Source: Desulfobulbaceae bacterium BRH_c16a
GTDB taxonomy: Bacteria > Desulfobacterota > Desulfobulbia > Desulfobulbales > Desulfocapsaceae
Length of the DNA stretch: 64,000 nt
Direction of reading: 5' to 3'
Assembly: GCA_000961725.1 (NCBI GenBank)
Contig: LADS01000050.1
Coordinates: 28,170 to 92,169, forward strand
The translations under genes and the position numbers were made by a program. Below, one piece after another: positions 44,092-52,315 of this stretch (position 1 is the stretch's first letter; each line of letters opens with the position of its first letter). The notes beneath the pieces were generated by a model. The model had not been told where the DNA came from and searched no databases. It saw only the letters and a program-made list of their open reading frames with translations.

Positions 44092-45072
44092 TTAATTTTT
44101 GAGAGTTCGGCGAGCAGCTTGAGCGATTCGCTCCGCGCCGGGGAGATAGCTTTTTTCCCTGCTGAAATAGGGGATGATAGTATCAAAACCGGTAACCCGT
44201 TCTATCGGTGCCTCGAGATAATAGAAGCAGCCTTCCATCAATCGTGCGACAATTTCCGCTCCGGCGCCGAAACTTCGCGGCGCCTCGTGCACGACCACCG
44301 CCCGGCCGGTTTTCTTCACCGAGGCAACCAGCAGCTCCTCATCGAGAGGGGAAAGAGTGAGGAGGTCGATGACCTCCGCCGCCACTTTATCCTTTTGCTC
44401 GAGCAGATCGGCGGCTTCCAGGGCGGGGCGGAGCATGGCGCCGTAGGAGATGATGGTCAGGTCGCCACCCGCCCGGACGATGTTTGCCTTGCCGATGGGC
44501 AGGGTCTCTTCTTTCTCCGGCACTTCTTCCCGAAAGGAGCGGTACAGCGCTTTGGCCTCATAAAATATCACCGGATCGGGATCGCGGATAGCGCTGACCA
44601 GCAGAGCCCTGGCATTGCGCGGCCCGGAGGGGATGACCATCTTCAGGCCCGGGGTGTGAGCCCAGTAGGCTTCCCGGCTTTCAGAGTGGTGTTCGAGTGC
44701 CCGGACGCCGCCGCCGTAGGGGGCACGCATGACCATCGGCACGGTGAGCCTGCTCCTGGTTCGCCAGCGCATCCGGGCGGCATGGTTCTCCAGTTGATGA
44801 AAGCCCTGGTAGATAAAGCCTGAAAACTGAATCTCGCAGACCGGTTTCAAACCATATATGGCCATCCCCACCGACATCCCGATAATCGAGGATTCGGCAA
44901 GAGGGGTGTCGACCACCCGGTCGCCGCCGAACTCGGCAAAGAGGTTGTCGGTAACCCGGAAGACACCGCCGTCCGGGCCGATGTCCTGGCCGAGGAGGAC
45001 CACCGAGTCGTCTTTCTGCATTTCCTGGCGCAGGGCCAGATTGAGTGCTTCGACCATCGTCATCTTAGCCAT
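44092..45072 (-). CDS. pdhB: 2-oxoacid (pyruvate) dehydrogenase E1 beta subunit
   Basis: A protein of 326 aa from ATG 45072, behind GGGGGAGGCGCATC and overlapping the E1-alpha stop by 8 bases. Motifs are LNLALRQEMQKDDSVVLLGQD, the alpha/beta interface TPLAESSIIGMSVGMA, MRAPYGGGVRALEHHSE and the C-terminal transketolase-like domain VVVHEAPRSFGAGAEI. It pairs with the alpha subunit to bind thiamine diphosphate. Confidence 0.94.
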   Translation of the reverse strand: MAKMTMVEALNLALRQEMQKDDSVVLLGQDIGPDGGVFRVTDNLFAEFGGDRVVDTPLAESSIIGMSVGMAIYGLKPVCEIQFSGFIYQGFHQLENHAARMRWRTRSRLTVPMVMRAPYGGGVRALEHHSESREAYWAHTPGLKMVIPSGPRNARALLVSAIRDPDPVIFYEAKALYRSFREEVPEKEETLPIGKANIVRAGGDLTIISYGAMLRPALEAADLLEQKDKVAAEVIDLLTLSPLDEELLVASVKKTGRAVVVHEAPRSFGAGAEIVARLMEGCFYYLEAPIERVTGFDTIIPYFSREKSYLPGAERIAQAARRTLKN

Positions 45073-46171
45073 GATGCGCCTCCCCCTGATTGCCGGCAAG
45101 TTCCTCGGTGAGCGCTTCTTTTTGTTTTCGCAGATGGGGCGGGAGATCGGCATAGAGATGATCGAACATATCGAGGGGATTGCCGAGTTCCTGCATGTGT
45201 TTTTCCGCCCGGTCGACTGCAGCCTGAATTTCCTGCTTGATCTCCTCTTCGAGCGTCGACAGCTGCTTATCGGAGAGGATGCTCTTTTTCGCCAGATAAT
45301 TGCGGTAGCGGATGAGCGGATCCCGCCGTTTCCAGCATTCGACTTCTTCTTCGCTCCGGTATTTTTTCGGATCGTCGGAGGTGGTATGCATCATGATCCG
45401 GTAGGTGACGCACTCGATGAAGGTCGGACCGCCGCCGTTTCTCGCCCTGTCGACAGCTTCCTTCGTAGCGGCATGAACGGCGAGAATATCGTTGCCGTCG
45501 ACCTGAATTCCCGGCATGCCGTAGGCGAGAGCCTTCTGGGCAAGCGTCTTGGAATGGGTCTGTCTTGAAAGCGGCACGGAAATGGCCCACTGGTTGTTCT
45601 GGCAGACAAAGACAACCGGTGCCTGATAGACCGCGGCGCAGTTCATTCCTTCGTGAAAGTCTCCTTCGGAGGTCGCGCCGTCGCCGAAAAAGGTCATCAC
45701 CACCTCGTCGGTCTTTCGGTATTTGGCCGCCCAGCCAAGACCCACGGCGTGGAGAACCTGGGAGGCCACCGGCACCGACAGCGGCAGATCCTTTTGCCGG
45801 TCGGCGATGATGGTGCCCTCGTTAAAACCGTTGTAATAAAGGAGGACGCTTTCCATCGACCGGCCACGCATGATCTCCGCCGCCGTCTCCCGAAAGGAAG
45901 GGACCAGCCAGTCGCTGTCCCGAAGGACGATCACACTGCCGATCTGCGCCGCCTCCTGGCCTTTGATAGGGGGGAAGGTGCCGATCCGGCCCTGACGCTG
46001 GAGATCGAGCATCCGTTCGTCAAACCTTCGTCCAAGCAGCATCGACCGCAGCATTTTAAGGTGTGTTTCGGCGGGAATCTCGGGCTCCAGCCCGGCATCG
46101 AGATTGCCGTCTTCATCGAGGATGGAAAGATAGTCAATGGTGTCTGCCGGCTTTATCCCTTTTCTCCCCAT
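45065..46171 (-). CDS. pdhA: 2-oxoacid (pyruvate) dehydrogenase E1 alpha subunit
   Basis: A protein of 368 aa. The thiamine-diphosphate motif runs from GDGATSEGDFHEGMN near residue 164 to NNQWAIS near residue 194. Substrate-loop residues MHTTSDDPKKYR contain the usual regulatory-loop Ser equivalents. It is the first gene of E1alpha-E1beta-E2-E3 and makes acetyl-CoA (or a branched acyl-CoA) from the 2-oxoacid with NAD+ as final acceptor. The RBS is GGGGGTGAACC. Confidence 0.94.
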   Translation of the reverse strand: MGRKGIKPADTIDYLSILDEDGNLDAGLEPEIPAETHLKMLRSMLLGRRFDERMLDLQRQGRIGTFPPIKGQEAAQIGSVIVLRDSDWLVPSFRETAAEIMRGRSMESVLLYYNGFNEGTIIADRQKDLPLSVPVASQVLHAVGLGWAAKYRKTDEVVMTFFGDGATSEGDFHEGMNCAAVYQAPVVFVCQNNQWAISVPLSRQTHSKTLAQKALAYGMPGIQVDGNDILAVHAATKEAVDRARNGGGPTFIECVTYRIMMHTTSDDPKKYRSEEEVECWKRRDPLIRYRNYLAKKSILSDKQLSTLEEEIKQEIQAAVDRAEKHMQELGNPLDMFDHLYADLPPHLRKQKEALTEELAGNQGEAHHG

Positions 46172-46326
46172 GGTTCACCCCCGAAGCAGTTTGAGTCCGC
46201 AGCAATGGTTTAAGGCTTCATGCAATTATAACCATATAGTGGAGGATTTCAAATGGAACTAAGGGATTATCGAAGATGAACACTTCAGCCGGGATGTCAC
46301 CGGAGAATGTTTTAAAGATGGCAGCT

Positions 46327-47979
46327 TTAATCGATCGGCAGCAGGACGGTGAAGGTTGCTCCGCTCCCGGGTTTGCTCTCGACCAGGATTTCTCCATTGT
46401 GTTTCTTGATGATGCCGTAGCTGATTGACAGGCCCAGGCCGGTTCCCTTGACCTCGGATTTGGTGGTGAAGAAGGGCTGGAATATCTGTCCCATATCCGA
46501 AGGATGAATGCCGATGCCGCTATCCTTGATCGCCACAGCCACCCTGTCGCCCTCTCGCCAGGTGCTGACCGAGATCTCCCCGCCTGATTTACGGCAGGCG
46601 TCCGCCGCATTGGTCAGTAAATTAAGCAAAACCTGTTTGATCTGATCCGGAACCGCCAGGATCTGCGGCAGCCTTTCCGCATAGTTGCGCACCACAGAAA
46701 TCTTTTTCGTTTTAAAATCGCTCTTATTGAGCAGCAGGATGGCGTCGAGGGATCTGTGTACATCCATAACCTCTTTTTTGCCGGATGACGGCCGGTTAAA
46801 ATCCTGGAGACTGCGGATCAAATTCTTGATCCGATCGCCTTCGCCAATGGCCGCATCCAGCAGTTCCTTATCCTCTTCTTCCAGATTCGTCACTTTTTTC
46901 ATACCTTGCAGAATAGCGAGAATACTCTGCAAAGGGTTGTTGAATTCATGGGCGATGGAAGCAGATAGCTTGCCGATTGCCGACAGCTTTTCGGCATGCA
47001 GATACTGTTTCTGAGTTTCCTGCAGCTCGTGGGTCCGTTCTTCAACCCTTTTTTCCAGTTCCTCATTGAGAATCCGAAGCTCTTCCTTTGCCCGCATGCG
47101 CATGAAAGCTTCCACAATCGACGGCGTCAGTGCTTCCAGTGCGTCTTGTTCTGCCTGGGTATAGCCTCCTTCGCGGTTGCCGACGGCAAGCATGCCGATA
47201 ACGCACCCTTCGCGCATCAATGGCACGCCGAGGAACGATGAGAGCGGCGGATGTTTTTCGGGCAGGCCGATGCTGTCCGGATGGTTCGCGGGGTCGTTGG
47301 TGAAAAAACCCTTGCCCGCCAGGAGCACCCGGCCGTAGATGCCATGAATCTTAAAGTTTCCGGGATACCTGCGATGGCCGCCGTGGCCGAGATCGCAACT
47401 CTCCCCTTCGGCAGTGCGGATGGCGATTTCTTCAACTCCGGCTTTGCCGATGTCGCCGATGAATCCCATTTTGCTTTGGGTAATTTTCTCGGCGGCATCC
47501 AGACAGGTCAGCCCCAGCTCCTGTTCCGTCTCACAGGTCAAGGCGGCAAGCAGTATCTGGTTGATCCCCGCCAGCAGATCGTCGCGCTCGCGCAGTTGCC
47601 TTTCCGCAGCGTGTTTGTAGAGCGCCATCTCGATCTGGATACGAAGATCGCGGTCGTCGAACGGCTTCAGAATGTACCCGAAGGCTTCCGCCTGTTGCGC
47701 GCGCTCGACCGTCCCCGTATCGGAGTGCGCCGTCAGAAACAGTACCGGCAGTCTGCACTCGCGGTGGATCTGTTGTGCCGCCTCGATGCCGTCCATCGCA
47801 CCGGCCAGGCGGACGTCCATCAAAACCAGCGTCGGCCGCTGCCGGCGGGCGAGCTCGACTGCTTTCTCGCCGGTCGCGGTTATGCCGGCCACGTCATAAC
47901 CCAGTTGCCGGACCTTGCAGGCGAGATCTTCGGCGACAATGGCTTCGTTTTCAACGATCAAAATGGAGAGCTTGCTCAT
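46327..47979 (-). CDS. receiver-GAF-histidine kinase
   Basis: A protein of 550 aa. Receiver at 1-118 (ILIVENEAI, TLVLMDVRLAGAMDG, ILKPFDD), GAF at 140-300 (PHIGVPL-type segment SSFLGVPLMREGCVIGMLAV), HisKA with SASIAHEFNNPLQSIL near 350, HATPase near 430-550 (NAADACRK, DSGIGI, GTGLGLSISY). It is soluble. Its ATG overlaps the stop of the upstream kinase (ATGA), so the two are translated together at the end of the Kai operon. An N-terminal receiver suggests it is a phosphorelay step fed by the upstream kinase. Confidence 0.92.
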   Translation of the reverse strand: MSKLSILIVENEAIVAEDLACKVRQLGYDVAGITATGEKAVELARRQRPTLVLMDVRLAGAMDGIEAAQQIHRECRLPVLFLTAHSDTGTVERAQQAEAFGYILKPFDDRDLRIQIEMALYKHAAERQLRERDDLLAGINQILLAALTCETEQELGLTCLDAAEKITQSKMGFIGDIGKAGVEEIAIRTAEGESCDLGHGGHRRYPGNFKIHGIYGRVLLAGKGFFTNDPANHPDSIGLPEKHPPLSSFLGVPLMREGCVIGMLAVGNREGGYTQAEQDALEALTPSIVEAFMRMRAKEELRILNEELEKRVEERTHELQETQKQYLHAEKLSAIGKLSASIAHEFNNPLQSILAILQGMKKVTNLEEEDKELLDAAIGEGDRIKNLIRSLQDFNRPSSGKKEVMDVHRSLDAILLLNKSDFKTKKISVVRNYAERLPQILAVPDQIKQVLLNLLTNAADACRKSGGEISVSTWREGDRVAVAIKDSGIGIHPSDMGQIFQPFFTTKSEVKGTGLGLSISYGIIKKHNGEILVESKPGSGATFTVLLPID

Positions 47980-49727
47980 GATTGAAACCCCTTCAGGGAG
48001 AAGGTGACTCTGAATTCGGCACCGGGACCCGTTCCCGTTTCCAGCGTGCCGTTCAACTGGCCGGCCAGTATTTGCACAAGGCGCAGGCCGAGCGAGCTGG
48101 ATTGCCGCCAGTCAAGGCCCGCCGGCAGGCCGACGCCGTTGTCGCGTACCCGCAGGCAGGCTGCACCGGTTGCGGGATCGTGTTCCAGTTCCACCGTCAC
48201 TTCACCGCTGCTGTCGCCCGGGAAGGCGTGTTTGAGAGAGTTGCCGGCCAGTTCGTTGAGGATCAACCCGCAAGGCACTGCCATCTCGATCGGCAGCGCC
48301 AGGGGTGCGACCGCAAGATCAAGCCGCACTTTCTCGGCCAGAGCCCCGTGGGAGCGCCAGAGAGAATGCAGCAGGCTGGCGGCGTAGTCGGCAAAGTTCA
48401 ACTGCGCCAGGTCGCCGGTCTGGTACAGTTTTTCGTGGACCAGCGCCATCGAGCGGACGCGGTCGCGCACGTCGTTGAACTCCTCGCGCATCCGCTGGTC
48501 GGTCAAGGTGTCGGCTTGAAGACTTACCAGGCTGGAGATGACCTGGAGGTTGTTCTTCACCCGGTGATGGATCTCCCGCAGCATCACCTCTTTCTCCGCC
48601 AGTGACGCCTTGATCTGCTCCTCGGCCTGCTTGCGCTCGGTGATGTCGCTGAAAATCGAGACAAAGTATCCTTTCTCCGGGCTGTAGACGAAAACCGAAT
48701 ACCAGCGTTTCGATTGTTCGAAATACTGGTCGAATACGGCCTCCTCGCCGCTCAGCGCGACTTTCCCATGGACTCCTATTAAATCAAAAGTCGACTCCTC
48801 GATTTCGGGCATTATCTCCCTGGCAGTATGCCCTAAGACCGTTTCCTTCTTTAATCCCGTCAGCTTGACAAAGGTATCGTTGATGTCGAGAAAACTATAA
48901 TCCACCGGCTGGCCCTTCTCGTCCAGCAGAACCCTGCAGTAGGCAAGTCCGGTGAGCCCGTTGTTAAAGAGAGCCCGGTACCTCAGATCGCTTTCTCTCA
49001 GCGAATCCTCGGCCCGTTTTCGCTCTTTTGCTTCACGTTGCAGCTCGGCAATTGCTTCCTCTGCCTGCCGTCGGGCAAGGATGGCGTCTTCCGCCACGTT
49101 GAGGGCGGCCAGGCGAGATTGACTCAGGAGGGCATTGGAGGCCTGCAACTCTGCCGTTCTTTCCTCCAGAGCTTGCTGATATTCATGCATGACGCGGATC
49201 GAGTCGGCCTGCGCTTCCAGTTCGGTCAAATCCGACATCACCAGGCAGATACTGGTAATGGCGCCTTCCACGAGTGGGCTGGCGGCGAGTTGCACGGAGA
49301 CGGCGACACCATCTGCAGCTCGAAGGGTAAGACTCCGGTGCACCGGGCCGGCCTTGGCGTCAGTCAGGAACTTCTGTAAAGGCGACTTTTGAGCCGGCGC
49401 GACAAAGGCGGTGACCTTTTGGCCGATAGCCTCCGACATGGGGCGTTTCACCAGAGCAGAGAATCGCTTGTTGCAAAAAAGAATATTTCCTTTCAGGTCC
49501 ACCGTCAATGCGGCCTCGTTCATGGTCTCGACAATGAGCCGGTATGTCCGTTCGGCGCCTGTCAGTGAAAAAACCAGATCGCCCTGGGGGCCGGCCACAA
49601 CAAGGGCATCCACATCGCCGGAGCGGATAGCGCCGAGGGTCTGTTCGGCTTCCTCGAGCCTGGCGCGGAGCTCCTCGATTTCCGTCAGCAACGCCTCCTT
49701 GGTGCTGTCCTGGTTACTTTTTCTCAT
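47976..49727 (-). CDS. PAS-containing histidine kinase, HisKA_2 type
   Basis: A protein of 583 aa. An N-terminal coiled coil (9-45) leads to PAS 1 (about 65-185), a coiled segment, PAS 2 (about 245-365), the HisKA_2 H-box EIHHRVKNNLQVISSLV near residue 388 and a HATPase domain at 480-583. HisKA_2 kinases often phosphorylate receiver-only or output-less partners. The start overlaps kaiB by 14 bases. Position suggests it reads the KaiBC state, as some kinases do with cyanobacterial KaiC, but it has no KaiB-like sensor domain of the SasA type. Confidence 0.92.
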   Translation of the reverse strand: MRKSNQDSTKEALLTEIEELRARLEEAEQTLGAIRSGDVDALVVAGPQGDLVFSLTGAERTYRLIVETMNEAALTVDLKGNILFCNKRFSALVKRPMSEAIGQKVTAFVAPAQKSPLQKFLTDAKAGPVHRSLTLRAADGVAVSVQLAASPLVEGAITSICLVMSDLTELEAQADSIRVMHEYQQALEERTAELQASNALLSQSRLAALNVAEDAILARRQAEEAIAELQREAKERKRAEDSLRESDLRYRALFNNGLTGLAYCRVLLDEKGQPVDYSFLDINDTFVKLTGLKKETVLGHTAREIMPEIEESTFDLIGVHGKVALSGEEAVFDQYFEQSKRWYSVFVYSPEKGYFVSIFSDITERKQAEEQIKASLAEKEVMLREIHHRVKNNLQVISSLVSLQADTLTDQRMREEFNDVRDRVRSMALVHEKLYQTGDLAQLNFADYAASLLHSLWRSHGALAEKVRLDLAVAPLALPIEMAVPCGLILNELAGNSLKHAFPGDSSGEVTVELEHDPATGAACLRVRDNGVGLPAGLDWRQSSSLGLRLVQILAGQLNGTLETGTGPGAEFRVTFSLKGFQS

Positions 49728-50070
49728 TGTCCCGATCTTTCGGCCTCAAGTCCAGGCCCACCAGGATTTTCTCCTTGTCTGCCATACTGCCGATGATTTT
49801 CCGTAACGGCATCGGCAGTTTCTTGATCAGGGTGGGTGCGGCGATGATCTGATCCCCCTTGGCCAGAACCGGATGCTGATAAATGTCGATTACCTCCAGG
49901 TCGCACCGCCCCATCAGGTGTTCCTCGCAGATGGCGGTGATGGTGCGGATCGCCTCTTGAGATCGCGGCGTGAGACCGGCCACATAGAGCCGCAGGGTAT
50001 ATGGTTCATTCTTGGCGTCCCGGCTCGCGGCTTCCAGAGCCTCCAGCGCAGTCTGAACATGTTTTTTCAT
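49714..50070 (-). CDS. kaiB: KaiB-family protein, second copy
   Basis: A protein of 118 aa. The thioredoxin-like KaiB domain is at residues 22-108: TLRLYVAGLTPRSQEAIRTI, CDLEVIDIYQHPVLAKGDQI and PTLIKKLPMPLRKIIG. The basic KKLPxPxRKIIG stretch needed for KaiC binding is present. It lies 17 bases downstream of the first kaiB and overlaps the kinase gene. It differs from copy 1 at many positions, so it is an old duplication rather than a recent one. Confidence 0.93.
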   Translation of the reverse strand: MKKHVQTALEALEAASRDAKNEPYTLRLYVAGLTPRSQEAIRTITAICEEHLMGRCDLEVIDIYQHPVLAKGDQIIAAPTLIKKLPMPLRKIIGSMADKEKILVGLDLRPKDRDNEKK

Positions 50071-50087
50071 CGAGGTTTTCCTTTCAT

Positions 50088-50414
50088 TTATCGAGGTCGC
50101 AGGTCCAGGCCCACGAGGACGCGCTCTTCGTTAGAGAGATCGCCGATAATTTTTTTCATGGGCGACGGCAGCTTACGCACGAGTGTCGGCACGGCGAGGA
50201 TCTGGTCGCCGGCGGCCAGCTTGGGGTTTTCCAGAAGATCGATAACTTCGATCTCGTAGCATCCGGCCAAGTGTGTTTCGCACAGCTTCTTCAGGTTATC
50301 GAAGGCGGCGACTGCGCGCGGCGTCATTCCCGCCACGTAGAGCCGGAGCTGCCAGGATTCCGGCGGCGGGGAAGTGTCGGCTGCAGCGACGTCGGGTGTG
50401 GTCTTTTTCGGCAT
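50088..50414 (-). CDS. kaiB: KaiB-family protein, first copy
   Basis: A protein of 108 aa from ATG 50414 behind AAGGAGACCAACC. KaiB domain: [65 protein letters not shown]. KaiB binds the CI ring of KaiC after a fold switch in cyanobacteria; non-cyanobacterial KaiB proteins are linked to stress responses. A 16-bp palindrome stands between this gene and kaiC. Confidence 0.94.
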   Translation of the reverse strand: MPKKTTPDVAAADTSPPPESWQLRLYVAGMTPRAVAAFDNLKKLCETHLAGCYEIEVIDLLENPKLAAGDQILAVPTLVRKLPSPMKKIIGDLSNEERVLVGLDLRPR

Positions 50415-50437
50415 TGGTTGGTCTCCTTGATTATATT

Positions 50438-50494
50438 TTACCCCCCACAAGGGGAGTACTCGTTTCAGTCCACCCTTGTGGGGGGTAAGTGCCT
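50438..50494. repeat. palindromic repeat copy B, between kaiC and kaiB
   Basis: TTACCCCCCACAAGGG (50438-50453) pairs perfectly over 16 bp with CCCTTGTGGGGGGTAA (50473-50488). Bases 50450-50494 match 13227-13270 (GTACTCNTTTCAGTCC and CCCTTGNGGGGG). In the transcript it forms a strong hairpin 24 bases before the kaiB start, where it could lower read-through or stabilise RNA. No T-run. Confidence 0.8.
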
Positions 50495-50516
50495 ATCACA
50501 GATTATTTTCTTGGCA

Positions 50517-52220
50517 CTAGTCTGTCTGGCGGGCACTAGCCAATTCGGAGCGATCCCGAGCAGCCTTTTCCAGGCGGGCCTTGTCGTCACTTGAGATTGT
50601 TTTAATACCTTCCGCCAGTATCCCGGCCTTACGTTGTAAGGCCTCAATCTGGGCCTTGACCTGCACCTGCTCCTGTTCCAGTTCGTACTGGCGATGCGCG
50701 GACTCCTGGAGCTCGGCTATGGCTCGGGCCTTGTCTTCCGACTGCTGGATGAGCCGCGCCGTACCGGTCAGAAATGTCTTCCCGGTACCGACGTAGACAT
50801 CGGAGAGCCGGATCCCCTGGTCCGTGAGGGTGAACTCGCGAATCTGGTTGGAGTGGGCCATTCCGCGGCTCTTGAGGACAAACAGCAGGCGGTTGCGCTC
50901 CCCCGCAGGGGTTTCGACGTTTCTCAGGAGAATCCAGGTGTCCATCAGCGAGCTGACCCCCACATCGGTCTGCTCGCTCGGCCCCCCTCCTTCGGTGAGG
51001 CTGGTGAAGAGGGCGGTGATCCCCTGATTCTTGAAGAAATCGATCACCCGCGTCATCATCCCCTTGATTTCTTCCTCGCTGCCAATGGCCGACAGATTGG
51101 TGATCGGGTCGATGACGACGACCGAGGGCTTGAACTCGAGGACGTGCTTGATAATGTTCCCCAGGTGCTGTTCCAGGCCGAAGGCCGTGGCCCGAGTGGC
51201 GTGGAAGCGCAGCTGTCCTTTTTGGATACATTGATCCAGATCGTAGCCGATGGAGGCCATGTTGCGGGTGATCTGCGCCGGCGCTTCCTCGAAGGCAAAG
51301 TAGAGGGAGCGCTCTCCCCGGCGGCAGGCGGCATTGACAAAGGCGGCGGCCAGGCTGCTTTTCCCCGTGCCGGCGGTGCCGGAAGACAGGACGCTGCTGC
51401 CTCTGTAATAGCCTTCCCCCTCCAGCATCGCGTCCAGCCGGTCGACGCCGCTGGAGACACGTTCGGTAGTGACGGAGTAGTCCATCCCCACAGAACTGAT
51501 GGGCAGCACGCTCAGGCCGTGCTCGTCGATCATGGTCGGGTACTCGTTGGTGCCGTGGGATGAGCCGCGGTACTTGACGATCCGCAGCAGCCGGGTACTG
51601 ACCTGGTTTTTCACCCGGTGGTCCAGGAAGATCACGCAGTCGCTGACATATTCTTCCAGGCCGTGGCGGGTAAGCTCGTTTTTCCCCTTCTCGCCGGTGA
51701 TGACCACGGTGACCTCTCGCTCTTTCAGCCAGCGGAAGAGCCGGCGCAGTTCGGCGCGCAGAATCGCCTCATTGGGGAGCCCGGCAAAGAGGGCTTCGAG
51801 CGAGTCGATGCCGACACGTTTGGCGCCCGTCTCCTGGATCATGCTGTTTAAGCGGATAAAGAGCCCTTCCAGGTCGTATTCGCCGGTTTCCTCGATCTCG
51901 GACCGCTCGACGTGGACGTAATCCATCGCCAGCTTCTTGCCGCGGATCAGCCCCTCCAGATCAAAACCGAGTGAAGCGACGTTCTTGGCCAGCTCTTCGG
52001 CGGTCTCCTCGAACGACATGAAGACCCCCGGTTCATCGAATTCGAGGATGCCGCGGACGATGAACTCCAGGGCCAGGAGGGTCTTGCCGCACCCCGTGCC
52101 GCCGCAGACCAGGGTGGGCCGGCCGCGCGGCAATCCCCCCTTGGTGATGTCGTCCAGGCCGCGGATGCCCGTGGGGCATTTCTCCAACGGTGCGATTGTA
52201 TTTTTGGCTGTCATCGGCAT
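50517..52220 (-). CDS. kaiC: KaiC-family two-domain ATPase
   Basis: A protein of 567 aa with two RecA-like domains. Walker A 1 is CGGTGCGKTLL near residue 39; Walker A 2 is SGTAGTGKSS near residue 279. Catalytic Glu pairs appear after each (SFEETAEE, AFEEAPAQ). In the second domain TDVGVSSLMDT near residues 417-427 aligns with the KaiC autophosphorylation segment TDSHISTITDT, so T426 and S431 are kept and T432 is Ser. A coiled-coil tail (500-560) replaces the KaiA-binding end; no kaiA is present. It lies upstream of both kaiB genes. Confidence 0.95.
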   Translation of the reverse strand: MPMTAKNTIAPLEKCPTGIRGLDDITKGGLPRGRPTLVCGGTGCGKTLLALEFIVRGILEFDEPGVFMSFEETAEELAKNVASLGFDLEGLIRGKKLAMDYVHVERSEIEETGEYDLEGLFIRLNSMIQETGAKRVGIDSLEALFAGLPNEAILRAELRRLFRWLKEREVTVVITGEKGKNELTRHGLEEYVSDCVIFLDHRVKNQVSTRLLRIVKYRGSSHGTNEYPTMIDEHGLSVLPISSVGMDYSVTTERVSSGVDRLDAMLEGEGYYRGSSVLSSGTAGTGKSSLAAAFVNAACRRGERSLYFAFEEAPAQITRNMASIGYDLDQCIQKGQLRFHATRATAFGLEQHLGNIIKHVLEFKPSVVVIDPITNLSAIGSEEEIKGMMTRVIDFFKNQGITALFTSLTEGGGPSEQTDVGVSSLMDTWILLRNVETPAGERNRLLFVLKSRGMAHSNQIREFTLTDQGIRLSDVYVGTGKTFLTGTARLIQQSEDKARAIAELQESAHRQYELEQEQVQVKAQIEALQRKAGILAEGIKTISSDDKARLEKAARDRSELASARQTD

Positions 52221-52315
52221 ATTCCTTTTCTCCTCAATGCATAATTCAACGTTGTCACATCAAAATCAGCTTCTTCAATCCTTCGTTGTCAGAAGGAAAG
52301 TATCTTGTTCCCCCT

